Positions 24,726 through 37,431 of a stretch of 64,000 nucleotides of DNA are shown here, piece by piece. The translations under genes were made by a program, and so were the position numbers. The first letter of the stretch is position 1. Each line of letters opens with the position of its first letter. Under the pieces are notes generated by a model. The model was given only the letters and a program-made list of their open reading frames with translations, ran no database searches and was not told the origin of the DNA. The stretch comes from Aspidiotus rigidus (taxonomy: Eukaryota; Arthropoda; Insecta; Hemiptera; Diaspididae), in NCBI GenBank assembly GCA_035079385.1, contig JAVHKY010000056.1, positions 2,356,001 to 2,420,000 of the forward strand, in the 5' to 3' direction.

Positions 24726-24729
24726 ACGC

Positions 24730-26380
24730 TCTGTCGCGTTGATGGGTATAATATTCATTATGGGTAACTCGTCGTACCTATTTTCTGTCTGTATTACATG
24801 TTGCACGTTCATGTCGGATATTAATGAAAACATGTAAATTATGTGTCCTCGCAGATATTAGTCTTTAAAGTAAGAGAATTGGAGTTGATCCTCATTAATA
24901 ACTGATTGCGTTCCTCTTCATTCGTTGATCGAAGTATCGTAAACAATTAGCGCGCTCGCAAGTGATTATCGCTTGTGCGGTTTACAGCGCACGCTAAGGC
25001 TCGCGCAGCAAAATCGCGCTTACTTAAAGCACTAGTCGAAAATGTGTTGTCCATCTTTTTATGTACCATTTCCTCTTACGACTATCAATAATATCATATG
25101 TCCAAAAACAGATACCAAGCCGGATTCAACATCATATTTGTTGTTCAAAGCTTCTAATATTTTGATATAGCCAATTTACGCAGATTGGGAAGTACCTGTA
25201 AACAAAAGTTATAGTCAAGCTTACTTATTGAGTTGTTAAGAACGCCTATTGTAACCTAAAAAGTTATGTGTCTCTTTCATCATCATTATAGTTACCATAG
25301 ATTCACAAGCTGGTTATTTGCGACGTACAAGTAATAAAAAAGGATTACAACAATTTCATTTGAAAAATAAAATAAAAGACAACCTATACTTAATCAAAAA
25401 ACCGCAACCATCATTGTAATACCTATATAAATACGCTTTTGTACTACACAGTATACAAGAGTCAAATGAGGTACATTATGCACGTCCTTTTCAAGTTCGC
25501 ACTAAAGGTTTTGATAGTCTTTTATTATATTATAAATCCTATGTTAATATATGTAGTACCTATATACCTGCATACAGCACGCAGAATTGCATACATCATA
25601 ATATATTTTACCTTATGCGAAAACTTTGACTCAAATGCGGAAACCTTTGCTCGAAAGTCGAATTACTATGAAAGAATAACTCTAACAAGAAAATATTTTT
25701 TGAGAAAAAAGTCCTGTGTTGCTGACAAAGTTGGTCTAATTGAAAAATCTACATAACTTAATCGAGTTGAAAAAAAAAAAAAAAAAAAAAACGACCTCTC
25801 GAACTTTACAAGACAGTGACAGTGAACTCGGTTGAACCGTTACAGCCTAGACGGTATTTTTGGTAACCATGTATTTGCGAGTGTGTATAGATCAAGACAG
25901 ACTTATCTATCTCAACAAACCTAACTTGAAATAAAAAAAATTACGAAGTATGACATCAATGTATTCATATTGCTTTGAAAAACCAAAACAACTAATTTAA
26001 ATGCACAAGTCGGCCGTGAATACGTACACACATCCGCACCGTAACGCACACGGAAGCGCAGCATACGATACTAGGCAATGCAAAGGCAGCAAAGCGGCAC
26101 AACACAAGCTGATATTCTCGTTGTATGTGGGTGAATATACCGACAAATATGTGTAATTTCTGGACTAAATTTTCTCAAAATTTCATCATCAACCTGTCAT
26201 TATTGCTCTACATTTGAAGACAAATTTTTTGAAAAAAAAATCAAGATTCCAGGTGCTCCGAGAATTTTCCATAGAAAGAAAGAAAGATCCGCGATTAAAC
26301 ACTACCCGGTGCGGTGTGAAATACCGAAAAAAATGACCATAACTTTGGATCGGTGTGGATCCGGTAGATAAGTGCACAAA
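24730..26380. other. Non-coding, with a poly(A) run
   Basis: AT-rich. A 21-base A run at ~25770-25790 could be the tail of an unrecognised plus-strand retrocopy or simply a microsatellite. The 105-codon frame at 25439-25756 ends just before it and is hydrophobic but unrecognised. Confidence 0.35.
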
Positions 26381-26386
26381 AAAAGA

Positions 26387-26653
26387 TAGCGGCTGGCCCA
26401 AAAGTCAGTTGACACTTCGAAACAATAGCACGCGCGGTGTTACAACTCCAAAGCACAAACTGCGGGGCGGGGCGGTTTAGAGCGTAGTGTGTGGCGTTCA
26501 GTTTCGTTTGAATGTTTTGTAAATTGTTAAGCGCAATGGCAAAGTTCACGACTTCCGAGCGTACGTTTACTTCTTATTTCGCATGCGTGCAAATCGGTAA
26601 ACTGGACTCTTTTGCTATGTGCAAAAACGTCAACTGACTTTTGGGCCACCATA
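26387..26653 (+). mobile_element. Mariner-like MITE or deletion derivative
   Basis: Perfect 20-bp inverted repeats, TGGCCCAAAAGTCAGTTGAC (26394-26413) and its complement (26629-26648). TA dinucleotides lie just outside at 26387-26388 and 26652-26653, as expected for Tc1/mariner. Inside, an ATG at 26536 opens a ~33-codon frame starting MAKFTTSERTF. This resembles the start of some mariner transposases but quickly ends. Size is ~260 bp, far below the ~1.3 kb of an autonomous copy. Confidence 0.65.
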
Positions 26654-26659
26654 ACAGTC

Positions 26660-29600
26660 TGATGCATTTGATGCCGCTATAAATCGCCAAAAAAGTGTCA
26701 ATACGTACAATGTAAATAAATAGGTAGGCCCTACATATTAAACAGAATCTTGTTGATTTACTGAATTGGAATTATAATCTGAGAGTCACATTCTTGCCAT
26801 CAAACGTAGGCTACAGACGAACAGTTTGACATCAAGAATCAAAGAATAGGTGTTAGGATCGTGAGTATCACCTGGATTTATCATCCACCTGAATCTATGA
26901 AAGATTGGGCCTTTTCACTAGGCTTTCGAACAATATAACTGTGAGTTGACCGTTAAAGATGATATTGTTAGAGAAATAATACGACCATTCGTCCGTTCTT
27001 CCCACCGTTTCGCAGCGGAATTTTTGACCTTCCTATCTCTCTTTGCCGGCAAGATACCTTTGTCTTTCAATTGCTTTGGCCTGTAACAATTTTCATTTCT
27101 CTTCTGTTCGTTTGTCCTCTATTGTCGGCTTACTGTCCACGTGTCTAAATAGGATTACACGTCAGATGGATGGTAGGCAATCGAGATTGGCAAATTATAT
27201 ACAGACACTCTTTAAATATCGTCTATTACCTATTTATCTACTAACGTATGAGTTGTTTCTTCCGAAGTGTGACTCGGAAATTCAACACCTTTTTCAATTT
27301 TCATCTAGATTTTATGAGTACTCATCACTCACTTTTTAGGGCCGACGCAAAAAGTCGAGGAACAGATTAAGCTCTGCGATTTAGCCAGTAAAGCGTCCGA
27401 ATTGGGCGACTCAAACTCGGGTTAGCACTAAATCGTCGATTAGCACTCTCGTAAAACTGGTCTTTAAAGTTCTAGTTTCAGTCTCATAGACTCGATCGAC
27501 ATGTCAAAGCGCTAATGTTTGTCGATATTTATACCAACAAATAATTATAAACACATTTTCCTGCCGCTTAAAAGAATCAACGCATCAAACACGGACGGAT
27601 GTCGACGTGATACCTCAGCCTAATTTCAAGAAAGGAATGAGTGAACCTAGTAATATGTATACACCAGTTTTTGTTGTCATTCCTCATGCTGGCCAAGGAC
27701 TTAGTGAAAGTAACTTCCAAATTTACATTGATAAGTTGTCGATAAAATTTCTGACTGAAGTGTCGACGCTACGAGGGGTGGGCATATCTCCGAGTATCAC
27801 TTGCAAAGACAGGCGCATCGGGTGTTTACGTAAGGTATAATTATTCCATTTTTTTTTTTTTTGTTCGTTCTATCTTTTAGAAATCAAGAAGTAGACACGA
27901 ATCATTATTATTATTTTTACGTCATATGGGTGCCTACTTTATCAAATATTCATGCGCTTCGACCGCGTACATAAGACGTAGTATTTGTATTAGCGGACTC
28001 ACAAAAGAAATTTGGTCGTATTCATTCGTCTTGACGAGAACGTTTACTTTAGAGGCGGATGGGGATGGAGGATAAGAAAAAGAAACGTTGCAAACGACCG
28101 TCGTCGCCGTCATTCTCATTATCGTACACACATTGTATTGACTGTTAGGAGAAGTAAGTTTACGTTGACTTGAAGAATAGGTTTGAAATACCGGTAACAC
28201 GGAAGCAGAAAAGAAAGACGAGGATAATGAAGATGATCAATCTAAATATGTGTTCTTTATTACTATCAACTTTCATGGATAAAAGTCTGACTGATTATGA
28301 GGCAATTAAATAAACAGATCAACAAACTCAATACGTTTGATCTAGTCTACTTCAATACATAATATGTTGCATAATTTTTCACCTCATGGCTTTTTGATTT
28401 TCTTTCAATTTTTTTTTTCGCGTAAGTCAATGTAGCAATCACAAACGTTGAGCACAAGTAACAAAGCTTTGATCGTTACACTGCGTGTACCCATGAAGAG
28501 AGAAACGGCGAGTTGAATCACTGACGATAGAAGGAAAAACAAGTTTCACCTTTTAAGAAAGGCAGTTCTATAGGTGTGTAGCAGAGAAAAAAAAATAATA
28601 GAAAGTACGAAAGACGTCCGGATGGAGGGAATCGACGGATGGGTCTCCAAAGTTACCAACCCGAATGAACCCTCTTACCATCAATAGTAGGTTTAACAAA
28701 ACAAGTTATCAACAATAGGAAAAAATACATCAATTCTTTTCTATAAACCTACATTCAAAAACTTAATACTTCTTCTATCCCTTTGTATTTACTACTACTA
28801 CTACCTACGCCATAAAGGTGCATTATATGCTGCATTTACGTACCTATATAGTGTCATACTTGTGTATAATCTACACACGACCTTTCTTTGAGCAATTTCG
28901 TCTTTTCATCTACACACAAAACCTTCTTTTCTGCATTCGACATTGTTACAAGACGAAAGAAGAATAATGTAAAAGTTAACATCCCATTCATTATTCGCCG
29001 TCGAATTAAAGTTCGAGCCTTCAGATTAAAATTTGATCGAGAAAAAGTTTTCTATCCCGTGCCATGAAGGAAGTGCTCCAGTACTCGAACAGCGAGTCAT
29101 TTCAGACTTTCTATACCATGAAGAAAACGAGAATGAAAGGTGGGTCGTTTTGTTGTAGACGAAACTGTTTTAATGCTGAATGGAGAGTCTTTTCTTTGAC
29201 AATGAAAATTACTTTTTCCAATCTCAAAACTGCTCTTTTATTTCATGTTTATGCGAACATGATTTTTTGGTGCTATTGTCCGCATAGATAGCGTATTCTT
29301 CTCATTTTACATATTTTTTTCTCTTTCTCTCCTCAACAATTAATTTTCGAGGGAAAAAGTCGAAATTGATGATAATGAAATACACTTACTCGTCTATACA
29401 CTTTTAAGCAGTGAAATGTATCTTACCGAGGGGCAGAACCTTTCACCAAAAGAAAAAAAATAGTTCGTTATCCCTTTTATATACCTACTACTTTACTAAA
29501 ATTTCGATAAACTTCATTTTATTCAAACAACCGAGAAACGATGTAGGTAATTCCATGTAGGTAATTCGTTCATTATTAGAGTTCAAACTTTTTTCTGTTA

Positions 29601-30180
29601 AGATGTATGTAAGTATTTCCAATAAAGAATGATAATGTCGCGGTCAATATTATTATAGGTCAGTCTACGTCGATGGCGTCATAAAATAATTGCCCCGTGA
29701 CTTCTCTCCTTCAGAATACATGAGCTTCTATTATAATAAATTGAAGTTTCATATCGTCATACCTTAATGTTCCAAACCAATTCCACGTTTTTATTCTTTT
29801 CTTCGCTTATACTTCAGCATAACAAAGGCTGCTCTATACACTCAGGAAATGAAATATTTTTGTATCTCCATTTTTGTAAAACTGCTGCAGGTCACCTGTA
29901 ATGTATTGAAACAAAAATGTTCAGATAAGAGGTAAGGGTGATTCGTATGTTATATGCACGTGCGTAGGTCCAACAATATCGTTCAGGCCCAAGGTAAGGA
30001 GCTTGAGAGCGGGTAAAGCAGACAATCATTTTGTTTGTAACTTACTTTTTAACTGATGGCTTTTCTACTGAATTTATTTTTGAAAAAAGTAAGTTTCAGA
30101 CAAAATGGATGTCCATTCTACTTCCTCTCGAGCTCCCTACCCACGGAAGCGTCGTCAGATTTATACTGTCTGCGAGCGAT
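26660..30180. other. Non-coding, nothing recognised
   Basis: AT-rich sequence. The ORF 27607-27840 (+), with 77 codons, has reasonable composition but no recognised family and no splice context I trust. No terminal repeats found. Confidence 0.35.
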
Positions 30181-30183
30181 TAG

Positions 30184-30739
30184 CAGGGTGTTGCAGCCAA
30201 ATAATACGATTTAGGCTTTTGGCTGAATAAAGCTGATTTTGGCTGATTTTTGAGTTTGGTATTCTTTGGAAAGTTTTCAGCAGTAGAATATCATTATCTC
30301 ATTAGAATTTCATAAAATTTGATTATCAAATCAGAATCCAAAAATTCCAAAGACCAAAAGAAAAAAAGACCACGAGAGACAAAAATCAGAAATACAGTCG
30401 CCAGCCACGAACCAACTGCCAGACACCCTGGACAACGACTAGTATTTAGGAACGCCAAACGGGAAAACCGGAAAAGGGAAAAATTGGTTTCTTCTTCTTG
30501 TATTGATTCATTGATTTGCTGTCGATTGATTCATTCAAAAGCTCCAATAAATACGATTGGGCTTACATTACACGTCAAAAGAATCATAAATTGAAATTTT
30601 TGTGAAAATCATCATCAACCGAAAGAAGCCAAAAAAATACGGCTCAATTCAGCTTTTGGCTGACAGCCGAAAGTATACAGCCAAATACACCAAAAATACG
30701 GCTTTTGGATTTTGGCTTTCAGCTGGCTGCAACACTCTG
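30184..30739 (+). mobile_element. hAT-like nonautonomous element, copy B (complete)
   Basis: Termini CAGGGTGTTGCAGCCA and TGGCTGCAACACTCTG are inverted repeats with one mismatch. The 8 bp outside are GCGATTAG (left) and AAGATTAG (right), 6/8 identical, fitting an aged hAT-type 8-bp target duplication. The 556-bp interior repeats TTTTGGCTGA-like motifs near both ends and encodes no transposase; the ORFs at 30319 and 30602 are incidental. Copy A at 16228-16826 is the same family in reverse. Confidence 0.75.
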
Positions 30740-30745
30740 AAGATT

Positions 30746-31170
30746 AGTATAAGTCTTTGTTCAGGTTGGTCATTTTGTTGGGAATAGCATGGGCCGAGTT
30801 TTTCGTGATAACAAAATATCGATCACAGTAGCAAAAGTGCCCAAAAATTCTTCAATCGCAAATTTGCTCCCATAATGAAAAGCATGGGGAACAAAGATCA
30901 GTATGAAATTAAACAAAAATTAAAAAGAATTGAGGGGAAAAAGTTCATGTTTATAATGTGTGAGGTAATCGGCTTCCAAAAATAAACTATTTGCCCTTCA
31001 ATTCTTTTTAATTTTTGTTCAATTTCATACTGATCTTTGCTCCCCGTGCTTTTCTTTTGGGAGCTATTGGATACTTTTGCTACTGTAATCGATATTTTGT
31101 TATCACAAAAAACTCGGCCCATAGTATACGCGTTAGGTCTTCGTTCAAGTTGGTCATTTTGTTTGGAATA
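30746..31170. repeat. ~45-bp direct repeats flanking a TIR element
   Basis: GTCTTTGTTCAGGTTGGTCA continuing through GGAATAGCAT (30754-30790) recurs in the same orientation as GTCTTCGTTCAAGTTGGTCA through GGAATAGCAT (31137-31170). The copies lie immediately left and ~14 bp right of the element at 30791-31122. This is too long for a target duplication. Confidence 0.7.
30789..31124. mobile_element. Long-TIR MITE, TGGRC family
   Basis: A 334-bp near-palindrome. It begins TGGGCCGAGTTTTTCGTGAT and ends with its close complement ATCACAAAAAACTCGGCCCA. Further arm matches are TTTGCTCCCATAATGAAAAG with CTTTTCTTTTGGGAGC, and ATCAGTATGAAATTAAACAA with TTGTTCAATTTCATACTGAT. The TA on the right and CA on the left could be a decayed TA target site. 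Similar arm blocks (TTGCTCCCATAA, GCAAAGATGA) are seen at 60955-61345. Non-coding. Confidence 0.65.
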
Positions 31171-31399
31171 GCATACGCAAATGGACTATGCAATGTACTT
31201 CATATTCGCATGGCGATGGTTACCGTACAATTTCATTCAAAGATAAGTAAGAAAAGATACATACGCGTTGAAAATGACTTCCTGTGTGTGTGTGGCCAAT
31301 CTTCTCTCTGAGTAGGTAGCTCTGGGTAGCCATATCTTTTCCATGACCAAAAGAGAATTCGATCGAAAACGTATCTGACAAACAAAAAAAAGTCAACAG

Positions 31400-33022
31400 A
31401 TCACTGTGGGATGAAACGTAAATCTAGTCGAACAAAAATCTATTTTCAGTATTTCGTTTATCAAATAGGTTGATTCTCATGTAAAATCGTCCGCCGAGTT
31501 CAAAAGAAAAATACGTCAAAAATTTCTCCAGTCGCTGGAACGTCCTGGAGATGGTAAAAAATCGAGAAAATCCACTTTTTCAACCTGGAGAATCCTGACG
31601 CTTGGTAATTCGACTATCGATTAGGTCAATTCCTATGTAAACGCGTCCGATGAGATCGCAAAAAATATTAAATAAATTCTCCAGTCGCTGGAACGGCCTA
31701 GAAATACTAAAAAATTGAGAAGATTCACCTTTTCAACCTGAAAAATCCTGAATTTTGGTATTTCAAGTATCGATTAGGTCAATTCTTGTGTAAACTTGTC
31801 CGTCAAGACCAAAAAAATATTAAATAAATTCTCCAGTCGCTGGAATGGTTTGGAGATACAAAAGAAACGAGAAGATCCACTTTTTCAACCTGGAGAATCC
31901 AGATTTTTGTTATTTCGTTTATCGGTCAAGTCAATTCTAACGTAAATACGTCCGCCGATTTCGCAAAAAATATTAAATACCGCTCCAGTCGCTGGAAACC
32001 TCTAGAAATAGTGAAAAATCGAGATGCGCGAAGCCAAAGACGACACGACGTTGTACGCGAGAGTCAGCAAGGACTGAACACCGCGTTATGTACGAGCGTT
32101 GCACCCCTGTAATGTGGAGGAGCGGAGCGCGCACTCAACGTACAGAAAGGTCCGAGACTGCTGACGCGTATTGCCCCGTCTACAAACCTACATTTTTTTG
32201 GGTTTTCTACCCCTTCAAAAATTCTGAAAAAATATTTGTTTTAGATGACCATTCAATTCTTCATATATATTTTTTCCAGCTTGGGCCCTCTGTAACAACA
32301 TACTTGGAAAAAAATGCATTTTATATGAATTTTTTTTTTTTTTTTTTGTTCAAAAAATTATCATGGATAGCCCTCGGGAAGATACATTTTCCTTCCAAAG
32401 CACAAGAAGATTCATTGAAAATTACAAGCTGTAAAATTTTTAAGGTAAAATATACATTTTTAAATCTCACGGAGGATATACACTTGCCTTTAATTTGTTA
32501 TATTTCGTGAAGCGGCAAAAGGCTGCAAAAGAATTTTTTAGGGCTTGAAGTATTTATCATTACCAGTGTTTTCATGTATATATTGGTTCATACACTTGCA
32601 TATCTTTTTTGTTGTGGTCTCCAACGTTCTGGTGAAACCAGTACACCTGTTGATAATAATCCAAAACACATAGAAATAATTTGTTTAAACTTCAATTCAA
32701 ATCCTAACACAAACTCCATTTACTTGATCACACGAAAGTACACCTATTTCTCGGCCTAAACACATACATAGACATAACAAACATTGATCACAACCACGCG
32801 TTGATGCTCTTTGCTCCGCGCATGTAGTACACATTATTTTTGCCTGGGAACCAGTAGTCGCGTACATTCAGTCAGAGTTCACTACCGTAAACGCTTTGTA
32901 TACGCGTCGATGGGTCCAAATTAAGGTCGGTGAACTACACCTAAGCATTTGATATCGAGTTCCAAACGTTTTTTGAGTTTTCATTTTGATGTGTCCAGCT
33001 AGATTTGTATTTCATCCCACAG
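31400..33022. mobile_element. Second foldback-family locus, FBK-2 (partial)
   Basis: The left end CACTGTGGGATGAAA (from ~31403) and the right end TTTCATCCCACAGTG (to ~33021) are perfect inverted copies. The left end continues into AATCTATTTTCAGTATTTCG and then four tandem ~153-bp units, in the same order as in FBK-1. The right side has no tandem units. The middle (32025-32975) is unrelated sequence with a T-homopolymer, so the copy is either asymmetric or has lost its right array. The 140-codon frame at 32088-32510 is not recognised. Confidence 0.6.
31526..31995 (+). repeat. ~153-bp tandem array of FBK-2
   Basis: The anchor CTCCAGTCGCTGGAA starts at 31526, 31679, 31831 and 31983, i.e. spacing 153, 152 and 152. 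Monomers share AATCCACTTTTTCAACCTGG-like and TCGATTAGGTCAATTC-like blocks and are diverged from one another. Confidence 0.9.
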
Positions 33023-33029
33023 TGGCAGA

Positions 33030-34867
33030 TTTTAGTTTCTTTTTTTTTTAAAAAAAGAGTATTACAGAGATTGAAAAAGAGTACAAAGATAATAAATTAT
33101 GGCATTATGAGGAATTTTTCAAAAGGAACTAATTTTGCAATCTGAAATAAAAGAGAGAATACTCTTCCTTTCTTACCCCAAAAAGAGTAAGTATGTCTGG
33201 ACACCCAGAAGGCTAGCGTAAAAAAAAAAGATCAGCACATATCTTGACAATAATGTTATCCTCAGATGTTGGCTTTACATATTTGTGAGACGGTTTATAT
33301 ATTATATCTGCGCGTAAAAAAAAATCGATAATAAACCCGTAAGCGTCATGAATAATGGCTCTCTTCATTAACGCACATACTGAACATACACAAAAAATTT
33401 GCAAAAACGTTGTGAAGGTACGTCAGCGATTTACCACCTTCAAAAATTTTTTCCATTCATGTCACGAGTTGACTTCAATTTTGACGAGTGATTTAATTCA
33501 TTTTTCTTATATTTTCCTCCTCAAGTCATCTTCCTATATTTTCCAATCAGTTCGAGCAGCATGTAGATCCCATTCTTTTTCATAAATACTATAGCTCGAG
33601 CTAGTCAGCATTATCATCCTTTTCGCAAAAAAATATTTCTTTTCGCACAACGCAGCATTTATAGGTACTCGTGGATCTACGAGCTACATCTAAATCGATG
33701 CTAAGACCAATGTATGCATTTAGAAGAGGGGACACAATACGAGTACAGGTATATCTTTGGAATTACGTATCACTTAAGTTGGAGCCCGTTTCTTCGAAAC
33801 TACGAGACACATCAGATTATTCGCCCTATTTTGAAGTAAATTTCTGAGAAAAACAAGCGATTTCAAAAATGATACACCATAATCGTTCGTGAAAGACGGG
33901 CATGATAAGTTAGAATTACACCGATTGTTATCTTAACAGACTTGACTGCTTCGACTCTTACATACGATCTTAGAAACACCCTTTTTCTTCTCCAAAGTAA
34001 AGAACTGTTCCGCTCAACGTTAATCTATAGATTTTTCATAAATATCCTTATGCAAATTGTAAAAACAAATGAATGGGTGAGATCGAACAACTGCTTGGAA
34101 ATTAGGTTTTACTAGGAATATAACTTTGGAACTAAATTTCACGGCTCTCAATGATCATACCACGAAAGAAAAATTCGCTTAAGCTTTAAAGAAAACTACA
34201 AAAAAGAGAAGTTTGGGAAGCCTCAAATGCTTATACTTCAAACTTTAAAACGAAACTTGATAATTTTTGTAATGTACTGCACCTACTTGCCTTTTCTCAA
34301 AATGTCATCATCAAGAGAAGCGACTTTATCTTACAATTTTGCTTATAGTTTGTACTTTCGATAGCATGCATTCACAAGTAGTTGTTAATACCAAAGTTTA
34401 GTTAAGGTGCTCTATGTCGAATAATTAATTATTCTTATTGAAGATTCCGTCGTACATATTGAGTTATTTCTCCTATTCGCACTCAAATAATGTAATATTG
34501 ATTCACATCAGGTTAGCCAGGCTAATTTAAAAAATCGATGATATAAATAATAATCAAGATTTTTGACAGACCTTTTGTGTACCGTTTTGTTATTCTTTCG
34601 TCATTCTCCCTAAGCTCAATCCACAAGTTCGCAAAAGTGTTATTTCAATGTTGTTCGAAACTTGCAATCCAATGAAAGGATATTCCTGAATGGACGAAAG
34701 TAAATGTTTGAAACATCTTCGAGAACATTTTGTCTGTGGAGATTGTACCTAATTGGATAATCGGGACAATATCAATGCCTCTTACATGAAAAAATATTCT
34801 AAACTAGTGTTCAATTACTTTGAACCCTATCACGCGAAAAAAAAAGTTCAAAAGTGTTTGAAAAAAC
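33030..34867. other. Non-coding, nothing recognised
   Basis: AT-rich sequence without coding, RNA or TIR signals that I can support. Confidence 0.4.
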
Positions 34868-35058
34868 TCAAGACCCCCATGCGTCAGCAATAATACACAA
34901 TTTATTAAATTTATAAAAATAGTACTCTATTTCTGTGGGGCATTTCTTATTCTTCCAATCCTCTGGCTTTATGCTCTCATAATTATGAGTTATTGGTACC
35001 TGCGGTATCCTAAAACTAGGTACTACGCCTTTACCTTTATTAAACCATTTGTACAATA
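34868..35058 (-). CDS. Possible exon or coding fragment, unknown product
   Basis: A 63-codon minus frame with protein-like composition: YKWFNKGKGVVPSFRIPQVP, then KPEDWKNKKCPTEIEYYFYK. It ends in ADAWGS before a TGA. It lacks an ATG; a stop sits three codons upstream, so it would have to be an internal or terminal exon or a transposon fragment. An AG acceptor-like site is near the upstream side. No family is recognised. Confidence 0.22.
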
Positions 35059-35059
35059 A

Positions 35060-36210
35060 TCAGTCTTGGCTATAATTTCTGGGTTTTTGCTCTTTTTTTT
35101 CGTCACTTTTCCACAACTGTCTACCGTATCCTTCGACTTCCTTGATGACAATAATAATGAATTCTACTCTGATTATGGAAAAGTTTTTGAACCAAGGACA
35201 ATCAAATAAAGAAAGGACATCAGAGAAATGAGAAGCAATAAGAATACAAAAATTTCAAACACAGGCCCAAAACGAATACAGACAAGCTGTATTTGAAACA
35301 ACCGAATACACGTATAGGTTCACAGGTAGAAGGGATTATCGTCGAGTACAAATGGTTCCCAACGCGGATTTGTACATGAATCAAAGACACCTCAAACTGA
35401 GAATTTGGTATTGTGTGGTATTTCTATACAGTCGACCACCGAAGTTCTTTTATAAGGTGAAGTTCTTCTATAAGGCGTTTGAAGTTAGGCGCTGCGCTAC
35501 CGTGTTTTGTTCTGTACGTCTTTGTGGGAGGTTATTTTTCTTTCTGAATTCTCTCTTTTTCTGTAGGTATCTCTTTTAGTCGCGGTAGCCTATGTGTCTT
35601 TTTGTATCTATTCTTTCTTCTTCTTTTCATTCAGAAACTGAAATCTCCCTATATTTGTGTTTAATTAGCATATATTAAAAAAATTTTCTATGGAGCATCT
35701 GCCGTTATTCTTTTTATGTGTACATGTCTGTGCGATGGAGCAATACTGGCGTGGCGCAAAGAGACATGGGAATAGAAAGGAGAGAATGAAAACGAACGAA
35801 AATACCATTTGCAATAGTCCTTTGAGTCGATTTCTTGAGTTCCCATTTCGACGAATTGTTGTTTGAGGAGAAAATGACTGACAGAAAATCGCATAAAATA
35901 GATATATTGTGCATACTTTAATTGTCAGAACTTCATAGTTCTTGAAAAATAGAGTAAATACGAGCGTTAATCATTTCGACTGAACAACGGTTTATCGACT
36001 GCTAGTATCAGTCACGAAAACTTTCCTGTTCTTAGCCCCCCCTTTTTTCACTGTGTACACTTGAGCGCTCTTCACTATTTTCGATCGAAAAGAAAAGTTC
36101 AAAAGTAGTGAGGGTAACAGTGAATACGTACTCTCATTAATTATTTGGTTATAGCGCATACATGTGAAGCGAGAGTGTAGAAATAAAATTTGAAGGAAAT
36201 AAGAAAGAAG
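35060..36210. other. Non-coding; short direct repeat
   Basis: GAAGTTCTTTTATAAGGTG is repeated with one change about 20 bp later (35444-35480). Nothing else recognised. Confidence 0.35.
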
Positions 36211-36213
36211 AAA

Positions 36214-36299
36214 ATCTAACGACGACATACTCAAAAGAGTAAAACAGACGGAGTAATTTAAATAAAGCCCCAGAAATACAAATACACCGGAGCGCTATC
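36214..36299 (+). repeat. Left inverted repeat of PLE-2
   Basis: ATCTAACGACGACATACTCA through AAATACAAATACACCGGAG is repeated in reverse complement at 37432-37517. About 86 bp pair with only a handful of differences. It abuts the start of the RT frame at ~36300 without spacer. Confidence 0.85.
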
Positions 36300-37355
36300 C
36301 CTCATTTCGGAGGTTTTCACGTCTAAATTTGAGCTCGATCTCTTTTCCTCTGGTCAGGGGCTTTTGGGTCATATATATTATTGGCACAGGTATGTCGACG
36401 ACGTGTTGTGCATGTGGACTGGTCACCGAGATCTTCTTTTGGAGTTTCTTAGGTATCTCAACAGTTTGTATCCTTCCATCAAATTCACGTTAGAAGTAGG
36501 CGGTTCACCTATAAATTTTGTGGACCTTACTATCTGTAATAGAGAGAAGGCGTCCATGAATTCGTCATATATAGAAAAGATACCTCGACCGGTATTACCG
36601 TCCACGGCAGATCTTTTTGCCCTGTTGTTCACAAATATGCCGGTTTAAATAGTTATATTCACCGGTTGACCAGTATTCCATTGGGTCAGCTCGCTTTTCA
36701 ACAGGAGCTATTGACTATAAAGCACTTGGCCAGAGTGAACGAGGTCAGCTTAGATATTAACTTGATGGTCCATAGGAAATTGACTCGAAGAAGACTTGAT
36801 TCCACTACCTCCCTCCCCCGCAATCCAGCGTCAAATAGTAGAAAACGTTGGATTAGGCTCCCGTTTTTGGGAAAATTATCTTCCCAGGTAGGTCGTGTCC
36901 TCCGCCCATTTGGGTTTCGCCCAGTGTATTACAATCTCAACACTGTAAAATGTCTGTTCGTCAAGTTAAAGGACCCCATCCCACTGGTCGAAAGAAGTGG
37001 GGTTTACAAAATAAAGTGTAATGACTGTAATGGAATCTATATAGGTGAGACTGGACGTCAGCTCAAAATTAGAATAGATGAGCATATGAAGGCGTGGGAA
37101 GAGAAAAAATTGGGTGATTCGGCATTCGCGGACCATCTTATTACCACTGGCCATAGTTTCAAAGAGGGATCTGAGTCCCTCCTCCATAGAGAGTCCTCGT
37201 TTTTCAAACGTACCGCGCTAGAACATATTGAAATTATTCGCCATCTGAATAACGACAACCTAAATGTGCTCAACAGGTACATACCTGATCAGGGGTTGAT
37301 TGAACTAGTTTATGAGTATGATTCACATTGTGACGACTCGCTAGTTCAGTCATGA
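36300..37355 (+). pseudogene. PLE-2 reverse transcriptase (C-terminal part) and GIY-YIG endonuclease
   Basis: The frame starts at the arm junction with LISEVFTSKFELDL, the residue block after RT motif B. It continues through the catalytic YVDD in YYWHRYVDDVLCMWTG (~36390) and FTLEVGGSPINFVDLTI. A frameshift near 36640 leads into the second frame (to TGA at 37353), which has the PLE connector QLAFQQELLTIKHLARVNEV, RLPFLGKLSSQVGRVLRPFG, then a GIY-YIG nuclease: GVYKIKCNDCNGIYIGETGR, EHMKAWEE and FADHLITTGHSF. The CX2C plus Y-IG-TGR pattern is diagnostic for PLE endonucleases. It is missing RT fingers and motifs A and B, so it is non-autonomous. The protein would nick target DNA and prime reverse transcription in the nucleus. 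Confidence 0.85.
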
Positions 37356-37431
37356 TTTCCTCGGTAGTTTTTTGTTGCCGGTTTTGGTTCAGTTGCTTTC
37401 ACGTTACCCATTGACAATGGTTCATTAATCG

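Noticed and set aside
25439..25790. Retrocopied gene with poly(A) tail
   Set aside because: The A run is suggestive, but the ORF is unrecognised and no target duplication was found, so it is listed only as a note.
32088..32510. 140-codon ORF as a transposon protein within FBK-2
   Set aside because: It crosses a T-homopolymer giving F(8+) and has no recognisable motif.
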